NCBI GenBank assembly: GCA_964442745.1
Contig: CAYUAI010000115.1
Span: forward strand, 1 to 11,291
Direction: 5' to 3'
From: CAYUAI01 sp964442745
GTDB lineage: Bacteria > Pseudomonadota > Gammaproteobacteria > S012-40
Length of the DNA stretch: 11,291 bases
The notes under the pieces are model-generated. The model had not been told where the DNA came from. It searched no databases and was given only the letters and a program-made list of their open reading frames with translations. This document shows positions 5,324-11,291 of this stretch, piece by piece (within the stretch, counting starts at the first letter, position 1; every line of letters begins with the position of its first letter). The translations under genes were made by a program, and so were the position numbers.

Positions 5324-7216
5324 ATGATTCATGGTGCCCGTCAAGGAAAAATTTCGGGGCTTCGACGGCTGCTCGCTAAGGCAATGGCCAGAGATTTAAA
5401 GGTATTCGTCATTCCTGGGCTTGATATTGCCCGAGCCTATGGGCTGGATATTGAAGCCGCAGGAATGCAGGTTGTCGCTAGCCCGCGCCACGCGAGTGTG
5501 TTATTGGTTTTGGGTGACATTCCGCCTGAAATGCGTGAAGCCGCCTCGGTTGTTTATGCACAAATGTTGCGCCCGAAAGTGTTCTTCACCGTCGGCGTTA
5601 CCAATAAAAACGAGTTGGCACCGTTACCTGTCGCTGATGTTTCGACCGAGCTATCGCAGCAGGATTTAGTGAATACTGTGAAGGCAATGCGTGTTATATT
5701 TGAAAATAGTTCTTTTCAAACTAAAATTTCAGATTACGATGCGCCAGCATTACATGTGCGTATTGAGTATGTCTGTCCGATGCACTCAGAAGTCGTGCGT
5801 GATGAGCCAGGATCGTGCCCCAAGTGTGATATGTTTCTGGTACCACGCGAGGCGCAGGTAAGTGCTGAGAAGGCACATGCTGGCCATGGGACAAATCATG
5901 ACAATACTGCCGACTTACGTCCGCCAACTCACGATCAGGGAGATCATAAGCCTATGACGCATGAAACATTGGTTGAGAAAAAAGCCGCCGCTCAGCATGC
6001 AACTCATCAGCAAGTCGCCGTCGAATACACCTGTCCGATGCATCCGGAAGTTATTCAGAATACGCCGGGGAGTTGCCCTAAATGTGGCATGCATTTGGAG
6101 CCTCGCGAAAAACAGAGTTCATCGAATCAGCCACACGAAAAATCAACTCAAGGCGATCATCGTCTAATGGACCACAGCCAAATGAACCATGATGACTCAG
6201 GTTTTATGTCGATGATTGATGTGACTAAGGATTTACCACGCAGTAGCGATGGTTTGCAAATGGAGTGGATTGACGCCGCCTTCGGGCCATTTTTCCCCGG
6301 TTTGCCAAGTGGCTTGCGACTGACGTTTTCACTGGATGGTGATACCATCGCTGGGTCAGAATCACATTCCATCACTGAAAAAATCGAGCTACTTGAACAC
6401 TCACCCATGCATGCGGGTTGTTTTGTTAAACACTTTTTAAGCCTTGACCCGTTAACGCCGGTTTCATCGAAACTGCTGATTGTTCAGGCCATGGAAGAGG
6501 CGGCAAATATCGTTATTGATAATAGTATGGCAATAGCCCGCATCGGTGCGCTGGAACGAGAGCGGATTGCAAGTCATTTAAGCTGGCTGGTGTTATTTGC
6601 ACAGCAAACAGGTTTTTCTTGGTTATCGCGCCGTGCCGGAGTGTTGCAATTAAAATTTCAGAGAGCAGATATAAAACAAATCATCGCATTAAAACCTGAC
6701 TTGAAAAAAATGATAAAACAAATCAAAAAAACGCCATTACTGAAACCTCGAACCTCGGGCATTGGCCGGTTAGAAGACAATAAAATATTATGTGGCGTTG
6801 TGGCTCGGGCTACGGGTATCAATAACGATGTCCGATGTGATGATGAGGTTTATGTGTCATTAGGCTTTAAAGCGATTCATCGAAAAGAGGGCGATGCTTG
6901 GGCGCGTTTACAACTCCGTTTGGATGAAATGCGCCAAAGTCTTTCTTTAATTGAGGCGGCAGGCGCTATCGCATTACCGGAAATGATAAATCTTGATGAG
7001 ATCGAAGGCACTGGCAAATCACAAGTTGAAACCCCGCGTGGTAAAGCTAGCCTGCAGGTATCGATGGATCAAGGATTTGTTAGCTCAGTGAAATTGCAAA
7101 CCCCTTCCTCTTACCACCTTGCTTTGATCGAAAGCATTACCGAACAGCAGGAGCTGGGTGATGCGCTCATCGCCGTTGGCTCGTTGGATTTATCCCCGTG
7201 GAAAATTCGTCAATGA
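5324..7216 (+). CDS. NuoB-like / heavy-metal-binding / NuoD-like fusion protein
   Basis: A 630-residue protein joining four parts. Residues about 10-125 match the NuoB (20 kDa, PSST) fold: the segment SPRHASVLLVLGDI then VYAQMLRPKVFFTVG is diagnostic, but the four cluster-N2 cysteines are absent, with no Cys before residue 151. Residues 149-176 and 235-262 are two heavy-metal-binding domains of the CPMH...GSCPKC type known from copper ATPases and efflux proteins, with ligands C151, M153, H154, C165, C168 and C237, M239, H240, C251, C254. Linkers at 181-230 and 265-297 are rich in His and Met. Residues about 320-630 match NuoD and the hydrogenase large subunit (GPFFPGLPSG, LERERIASHLSWL, GVVARATG, ARLQLRLDEMRQSL, PRGKASLQV), but lack the NuoD quinone-site histidines and both hydrogenase CxxC pairs. 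NuoC is missing. The product is probably cytoplasmic, docked on the A/H membrane subunits. It cannot do the usual electron transfer; metal sensing or metal-coupled ion transport is inferred. Confidence 0.85.
   Translation: MIHGARQGKISGLRRLLAKAMARDLKVFVIPGLDIARAYGLDIEAAGMQVVASPRHASVLLVLGDIPPEMREAASVVYAQMLRPKVFFTVGVTNKNELAPLPVADVSTELSQQDLVNTVKAMRVIFENSSFQTKISDYDAPALHVRIEYVCPMHSEVVRDEPGSCPKCDMFLVPREAQVSAEKAHAGHGTNHDNTADLRPPTHDQGDHKPMTHETLVEKKAAAQHATHQQVAVEYTCPMHPEVIQNTPGSCPKCGMHLEPREKQSSSNQPHEKSTQGDHRLMDHSQMNHDDSGFMSMIDVTKDLPRSSDGLQMEWIDAAFGPFFPGLPSGLRLTFSLDGDTIAGSESHSITEKIELLEHSPMHAGCFVKHFLSLDPLTPVSSKLLIVQAMEEAANIVIDNSMAIARIGALERERIASHLSWLVLFAQQTGFSWLSRRAGVLQLKFQRADIKQIIALKPDLKKMIKQIKKTPLLKPRTSGIGRLEDNKILCGVVARATGINNDVRCDDEVYVSLGFKAIHRKEGDAWARLQLRLDEMRQSLSLIEAAGAIALPEMINLDEIEGTGKSQVETPRGKASLQVSMDQGFVSSVKLQTPSSYHLALIESITEQQELGDALIAVGSLDLSPWKIRQ
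5762..5857 (+). other. heavy-metal-binding domain 1 of the fusion
   Basis: Residues 147-178. It contains C151-P-M-H154, then about ten residues, then G-S-C165-P-K-C168 and M170. The usual CGM after the second pair is CDM here, so this copy is slightly diverged. The fold is known as a small domain in copper and other heavy-metal transport proteins. Confidence 0.85.
6020..6115 (+). other. heavy-metal-binding domain 2 of the fusion
   Basis: Residues 233-264. It contains C237-P-M-H240, then GSC251PKC254 and GM256. It is closer to the consensus than domain 1 and clearly a duplicate of it (IEYVCPMHSEVV against VEYTCPMHPEVI). The spacing of the two copies is 86 residues. Confidence 0.88.
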
Positions 7217-8110
7217 TCGTGATGCTGGTGTTATTGCTGCTGATCATCGGTGTTTATTTTGTCGCGGTGCTTGAAGCTTGGATTGCCAGTGGACGTTTTC
7301 AATTAGCGGCGCCTGTTTATTCCGCGCTTTCGCTATTAGGAAGAGAGTCAATGATTCCTCGTAAATCCGATTTACTCTTTTTTGAAGTCGGTCCAGTTGT
7401 ATTATTGATTGCGGCGTTACTTGCCGCCGCTGTCATTCCTTTATCGCCAGATTTGATCATTGCCGATTTAGCAACAGGCGCGCTGTTTCTCAATGCTGCA
7501 CTGGCTTATGTGTTGGTGGCTTTGATTATGGCAGGCTGGGGACCAAACGGTGCTTATGCCATGATTGGTGGCTGGCGTTTTCTCGGTCAACTTGTGGCGT
7601 ATGCGATGCTGATTGTGATGCCGATCACGGCGGTGGCGATGCGTGCCGAGTCATTGGTTACCACTGACATTGTTGTTTCTCAAGTTAGTTTGTGGAATAT
7701 TTTTTATCAACCATTGGGTTATTTTTTTATTTTTTATTGCGGCAATGGGGCTGGCTTTTTTGCCTCCGTTTGATTTGCCTACCGCCAAAGGTGAGCTAGC
7801 CGGCGGTGTTGAAGCGGAATATAGCGGTGTTCGTCTGGCTGTTTTTCGGCTGGGTCGAATGATACTTATCATTACCCTAGCGGCGGCGACTGTGACTTTT
7901 TACTTGGGGGGATGGCAAGGCCCGTTGCTCCCACCGTGGTTATGGAGTGCGATTAAAATTATGCTGGTGACCGCCGCGATGTTATTGGTTGGGCGCTATG
8001 TGCCACGTATCCGTGAAGCGCATTTACTGGCTTGGTGCTGGAAGTTTGGTATTCCCTTAGCGTTGTTGAATATTTTTATTGTTGGCATTCTTCTGGTGGT
8101 GATCCCGTGA
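7213..8110 (+). pseudogene. nuoH: NuoH-like subunit interrupted by a one-base frameshift
   Basis: Read with a single base removed from a T tract at 7722-7728 (or 7730-7735), this gives a 298-residue membrane protein with about eight helices. NuoH anchors the peripheral arm and forms the quinone chamber. Family segments are IPRKSDLLFFEVGPVVLLI, VALIMAGWGPNGAYAMIGG and, after the shift, LPPFDLPTAKGEL then EYSG. As written, the first frame stops at 7771-7773, and the rest is open only in the next frame. The quinone-loop signature of true NuoH (GPNRVGPxG after the first helix) is absent, and the conserved YE in the fifth helix is YA. ATG at 7213 overlaps the previous stop (ATGA); GTG at 7198 is an alternative. 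The stop at 8110 overlaps the nuoJ start. The break may be a sequencing error, slippage or a lesion. Confidence 0.8.
7722..7735 (+). other. T7-A-T6 slippage or error site in nuoH-like gene
   Basis: Seven Ts (7722-7728), one A and six Ts (7730-7735). Removing one T joins QPLGYF to LFFIAAMGL, exactly as NuoH proteins need. A site of this kind favours replication, transcription or sequencing slippage. Confidence 0.75.
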
Positions 8111-8649
8111 TTACCGCTCAGGCGATTTTTATCGGTTTTTTTGGCATGGCTGCGGTCTGGTTTGGTGTTGTTGTTTTTCGTACTTTCTCGATGGTGCGCT
8201 CAGCGATTGCCTTATTGTTTTCTCAGACAGCGCTTGGGGCGATGTTTTTGACTATGCAAGCGGAGTTCCTGGGCGTTTTGCAAATTATGATGATGGCGAC
8301 GGAAATGAGCATCATGGCAATTTTTATGGTGATGTTTATGATGGACCCCGGTGGCATGGGAAAAATGGACATGACACACCAGAAACGCCTGTCATTGATT
8401 GCCGGTTTTGTCGCGTTTGTGGGTTCCGTTGCGATGGCGGTGTTTATCGATTGGGGGCCGGTGACAAGCACTATTGCCGATACCGCACAACAGACCGAAG
8501 CACTCGGTCTTGAATTGCTCGGTCGCTCCATGCTGATTTTTGAAATGGCGGGTGTGACCATTTTAACCGCTATGATTGCAGCCATTGCCGTGGCCATTAA
8601 GCCAATACCGCTCGTCGCGCCAACAAAAGCAAAGGATGAAGCGCCATGA
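8107..8649 (+). CDS. nuoJ: NuoJ-like subunit, Met-rich
   Basis: A membrane subunit of 180 residues with five predicted helices. It starts at GTG 8107, which overlaps the nuoH stop (GTGA). Family signature: VRSAIALLFSQTALGAMFLTMQAEFLGVLQI in helices 2-3, and the AEFLG motif is conserved. In place of the usual YVGAVMVLFLF the third helix reads ATEMSIMAIFMVMFMMD. Residues 61-91 contain 12 methionines, then GGMGKMDMTHQK at the membrane exit. The high Met content is unusual for the family and would suit soft-metal binding, which is inference. NuoJ contributes to the proton path linking the quinone site to the antiporter-like subunits. It overlaps nuoK by ATGA. Confidence 0.88.
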   Translation: MITAQAIFIGFFGMAAVWFGVVVFRTFSMVRSAIALLFSQTALGAMFLTMQAEFLGVLQIMMMATEMSIMAIFMVMFMMDPGGMGKMDMTHQKRLSLIAGFVAFVGSVAMAVFIDWGPVTSTIADTAQQTEALGLELLGRSMLIFEMAGVTILTAMIAAIAVAIKPIPLVAPTKAKDEAP

Positions 8650-8957
8650 GTGTGGAGCTAATATGGGCGTTGATTACCGGTGCGGCCTTATTTGGTGTGG
8701 GCATTTACGGCGCACTGTCACAAACCAACCTGGTGATGATTATGATGGGCGTCGAGCTGATTCTCGCTAGTGCGTTGCTAAATTTGGTGGCCTTCTGGCG
8801 TTATTTGCATCCCGATGTTGCCGCTGGGCAAATGTTTGTTTTAATTGTGATGACCGTGATGGCATTGGAAATGGCAGTGGGTTTTGGGCTTGCCATTGCG
8901 CGCTTTCGCAGTAAAGGTTCGGTGGAAATGGAAGAAGCGGCGGAGTTGAAGGAGTGA
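8646..8957 (+). CDS. nuoK: NuoK-like subunit
   Basis: A membrane protein of 103 residues with three helices, the usual length. The proton-path glutamates are in place: E37 in MMGVELILASALLNLVAF and E75 in VMALEMAVGFGLAI. These match the two buried glutamates of E. coli NuoK (E36 and E72), which are essential there for proton pumping. The gene overlaps its neighbours by 4 bases on each side (ATGA at 8646 and GTGA at 8954), so it is co-translated. Confidence 0.92.
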   Translation: MSVELIWALITGAALFGVGIYGALSQTNLVMIMMGVELILASALLNLVAFWRYLHPDVAAGQMFVLIVMTVMALEMAVGFGLAIARFRSKGSVEMEEAAELKE

Positions 8958-10759
8958 TTTTTATTAGCCTCATCATTCTTGCACCACTATTGGCAGCGGC
9001 TGGAATTCTATGCTTGAAAAAGCGACCTTTTGAGCTGGCTATAACCGCAGCTGTTGTGAGTTTACTGGCTGGTTTAGGTTTATTATTTGGTTCGGGGAGT
9101 GAATTAATATTGCCCGGTTTACCGAATATGCCTCTGCGGTTGATTGCGACGCCCATGACCTCGTTGCTTTCAAGCCTGGTTGCTGTTGTGAGTGCCTTCG
9201 TGTTGGTTTATTCAATAGGGTACATGGCGCAAGATAAAGAAAAAAATCGTTTTTGTGCCACCATGCTATTATTTATCGCGGCGATGCAGATGCTGGTGCT
9301 CGCGGGTGATTGGATTTTATTGTTGTCAGCTTGGGAACTTATTGGTTTAAGCAGTTATCTGTTAATTGGTTTTTGGTATCAGAAACCCGCTGTCAAAACG
9401 GCTGCAACGCGTGCCTTTTTAGTGACACGCAGTGCTGATCTCGGGCTTTATATTGCAGTCTTTATTTTAATTGCGAATGCTGGTACCAGTGAGATTTCGG
9501 TAACATTGAACACCGATGGTGGAGCGGCGATGGCGGCCGGGATTTTATTGTTGATTGCGGCAATGGGTAAATCGGCGCAAACGCCCTTACACGATTGGTT
9601 GCAACGTGCGATGGCGGGTCCGACGCCGGTTTCAGCGCTGTTACATTCGGCTACATTGGTGGCTGCCGGCGCCATTTTACTGATTCGCACGGCGCCGATG
9701 TTGACCCCAGAAACACTGGCGGTTATCGGCATTGTTGGCGGTGTGACAGCTATTGTCACGGGACTGATGGCTCTGGCTGAGTCAGACCTTAAACGCTTGC
9801 TTGCGGCTTCAACCTCCAGCCAATACGGCCTGATGTTATTAGCCATTGGCGCGGGTGTGCCCATCGCGGCCTTGCTGCATTTAATTGCCCATGCGGCGAT
9901 TAAGAGTTCGTTATTTTTGGGGGCGGGTGTTTTTCAGCACAGTCGAGGCAGTACGACGCTTAAAGACTTGTCAGGCATTGGTCGCGAAAGGCCGCGTATT
10001 TTTATTGGCTTTGCTATCGCGGCCTTGGCTTTAGCCGGTATTCCGCCGCTAAGTGGTTTCTTTTCCAAAGATGCCATTATTGCGGCCACCATGGCATCTA
10101 CGCATGCGTGGTTATTTGCGCCGCTGGCCTTGATTGCCACCTTGTTAACGGGCGCCTATATGGCCCGTGCCCTGAGACTGTTGTGGCAAGGTCATGTATC
10201 AAAAAAACCGCTACTTGGTTTGAAATGGATGGGGGCGGGTATTGCCGGCCTGGTGACCTTGGTCATTGTTTTAGGTGCGACATTCTCTGTCATAGAAGCA
10301 TCGCTGGCGGCACCATTGGCGGGCGATATGATGGCTGAAGTTTTGGGGCTAAGTGCGGCACTTGCGGGTTTATTGCTGGGCTGGTTTATTCCGGCGAATG
10401 TTTTAATGGGGTCGTTACGGGAAAAGGCGAGTCAAGGTTTTAGTTTTGCGGGGGGGCTTGATAATTTATGTGTACGTCCTGCGTTAGCGATTTCCCAAAT
10501 CTGTGAGAAGCTGGAACGTTGCCTTTATGAGACGGCACTGGCGGTGGGTAAAATAGGCATTAAAATCGGCCATATGACTCGTCGCAGTGACGACCAAGGT
10601 GTCGATCGGTTTATTTTTTCAGTGGTGCGCCGAACCATTCAACTGGGTGGCCGCGCCCGTGTTTTACAAAGTGGTCTTATTCATCGTGAGCTGGCCATTA
10701 CTGTCATGGTGACGGCAGGATTATTTGTTGTTACGCTTATTGGGTTAATTGTTTATTGA
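8954..10759 (+). CDS. nuoL: NuoL-like antiporter subunit
   Basis: A 601-residue proton-channel subunit with about 14-16 membrane helices, close to the 613 residues of E. coli NuoL. Key residues of the Mrp-like antiporter fold are all present: E128 in AWELIGLSSYLLIGFWY, K206 in GKSAQTPLHDWL, H231 in PVSALLHSATLVAAG, K317 in HAAIKSSLFLGAG, and K372 in PPLSGFFSKDAI. The C-terminal part (about 495-601) keeps a long helical region and a final membrane helix after LQSG, like the NuoL lateral helix and last helix. The start is GTG at 8954, overlapping the nuoK stop. NuoL family proteins also work outside complex I, but here they sit next to J, K and M in the normal order. Confidence 0.93.
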   Translation: MIFISLIILAPLLAAAGILCLKKRPFELAITAAVVSLLAGLGLLFGSGSELILPGLPNMPLRLIATPMTSLLSSLVAVVSAFVLVYSIGYMAQDKEKNRFCATMLLFIAAMQMLVLAGDWILLLSAWELIGLSSYLLIGFWYQKPAVKTAATRAFLVTRSADLGLYIAVFILIANAGTSEISVTLNTDGGAAMAAGILLLIAAMGKSAQTPLHDWLQRAMAGPTPVSALLHSATLVAAGAILLIRTAPMLTPETLAVIGIVGGVTAIVTGLMALAESDLKRLLAASTSSQYGLMLLAIGAGVPIAALLHLIAHAAIKSSLFLGAGVFQHSRGSTTLKDLSGIGRERPRIFIGFAIAALALAGIPPLSGFFSKDAIIAATMASTHAWLFAPLALIATLLTGAYMARALRLLWQGHVSKKPLLGLKWMGAGIAGLVTLVIVLGATFSVIEASLAAPLAGDMMAEVLGLSAALAGLLLGWFIPANVLMGSLREKASQGFSFAGGLDNLCVRPALAISQICEKLERCLYETALAVGKIGIKIGHMTRRSDDQGVDRFIFSVVRRTIQLGGRARVLQSGLIHRELAITVMVTAGLFVVTLIGLIVY

Positions 10760-10765
10760 ATCTTC

Positions 10766-10770
10766 AGGAG
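10766..10770 (+). promoter_or_regulatory. ribosome binding site for nuoM
   Basis: AGGAG lies 8 bases before the GTG at 10779. This is the first gene junction of the operon after B/D that is not an overlap, so nuoM has its own ribosome site. Confidence 0.7.
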
Positions 10771-10778
10771 TTTCCTAA

Positions 10779-11291
10779 GTGGTTTCACTCACACTCTTTC
10801 TACCCTTGCTTGGCGCGATTTTTCTTATGTGTTATCGCCAATCATCGGCTGAAAATATTCATAGAATAGGGATTGCAACCAGCGCTTTAACTTTGCTGGG
10901 TGCCATCGGGATATGGGTGCGCGGTATTGCCGAGCCGAACCTAACAAGTCTGGGCTTCTCTCAGGTTGAACAGCTAAATTGGATGCCATCCATTGGTGCG
11001 GCCTATCGTGTTGGAGTGGATGGAATCAGCTTGCCACTGATCCTGTTGGCGGCACTCTTATTTTTATTGACTTTTATTTATTCCGCTAACGTGCGCAAGC
11101 AACCCAAAGCGTTTATTGTCTTAATGTTGATATTGGAAACTGCCGCCATTGGTGCCTTTACTGCGCTTGACGCCATTCTTTTTTATGTTTTTTTCGAAGT
11201 GTCGTTGGTGTCTATGTATTTTATGATTGCAGGCTGGGGGCACGAAGACCGGCAGCGTGCCGCCCTGATGTTTTTTATCTATACCTTATTA
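10779..11291 (+). CDS. nuoM: NuoM-like antiporter subunit, 5' part only
   Basis: The reading frame runs from GTG 10779 to the window edge, giving the first 171 residues. It contains VGVDGISLPLILL and then E140 in FYVFFEVSLVSMYFMIAGWG. This glutamate corresponds to the essential E144 of E. coli NuoM. The motif AALMFFIYTL that follows is also typical. NuoM is the second antiporter-like subunit of the membrane arm. The downstream end of the gene, and nuoN if present, lie outside the window. Confidence 0.92.
   Translation, partial: MVSLTLFLPLLGAIFLMCYRQSSAENIHRIGIATSALTLLGAIGIWVRGIAEPNLTSLGFSQVEQLNWMPSIGAAYRVGVDGISLPLILLAALLFLLTFIYSANVRKQPKAFIVLMLILETAAIGAFTALDAILFYVFFEVSLVSMYFMIAGWGHEDRQRAALMFFIYTLL

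Noticed and set aside
5324..7216. NiFe hydrogenase (group 4) large and small subunits
   Set aside because: The large-subunit-like part lacks both CxxC metal-binding pairs and the small-subunit-like part lacks cluster cysteines.
8223..8597. A 124-residue leftward open frame opposite nuoJ
   Set aside because: It lies wholly within the clearly recognisable nuoJ gene and has no family resemblance; it is a by-product of codon bias.
9448..9864. A 138-residue leftward open frame opposite nuoL
   Set aside because: It is entirely inside nuoL, whose conserved residues fix the coding strand.
4957..11291. Ordinary NADH:quinone oxidoreductase (respiratory complex I)
   Set aside because: Subunits C, E, F, G and I are absent, and the B-like domain has no N2 cysteines, so this operon alone cannot oxidise NADH.
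1..11291. CRISPR arrays, tRNA or rRNA genes, insertion sequences
   Set aside because: No regularly spaced repeats, no cloverleaf or rRNA-like stretch, and no transposase-like protein were seen.

Overview
The window reads as a proteobacterial (probably gammaproteobacterial) chromosome segment of moderate-to-low GC. The inference rests on a PspA-type envelope gene, the XRE-type regulator, GTG and ATG starts with ordinary Shine-Dalgarno sites, and general protein similarity. I cannot name a species.

Left part (1-3012): a leftward gene for a 250-residue XRE-type helix-turn-helix regulator faces a rightward two-gene unit across a 207-base control region. The unit encodes a coiled-coil protein of the PspA/IM30 type and, overlapping it by ATGA, a polytopic membrane protein with about 14 membrane segments. 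The control region holds two inverted repeats. This looks like an envelope-stress or membrane-maintenance cassette, but the function of the membrane protein is unknown.

Middle (3013-4947): a 263-base spacer with two long imperfect hairpins, then a leftward APC-superfamily-like permease of 394 residues, then a 487-base gene-free region leading to the next operon. That region contains a perfect 14-bp palindrome and a run of ten G residues close to the first gene, a possible slippage switch.

Right part (4957-11291, continuing beyond the window): an operon for a complex I-like membrane complex, in order nuoA-like, a nuoB/nuoD-like fusion, nuoH-like, nuoJ, nuoK, nuoL and the start of nuoM. The proton-channel half looks intact: the key Glu, Lys and His residues are present in K, L and the visible part of M. 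The redox half is almost absent. Within this operon there is no nuoC, E, F, G or I. The B-like domain has none of the cysteines that hold cluster N2. The D-like domain has neither the NuoD quinone-site histidines nor the NiFe cysteines of the related hydrogenases. In place of NuoC, between B and D, sit two heavy-metal-binding domains (CPMH...CPKC) joined by His/Met-rich linkers. The NuoJ-like subunit is also unusually Met-rich. I infer a proton- or ion-translocating machine coupled to metal binding, not to NADH oxidation. This is the candidate undescribed system of the window.

Four successive gene junctions in this operon are 4-base stop/start overlaps, so the genes are translationally coupled. 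The nuoH-like gene is interrupted by a single-base frameshift in a T7 or T6 tract. This may be a sequencing error, a slippage site or a real lesion, and it decides whether the complex is functional.
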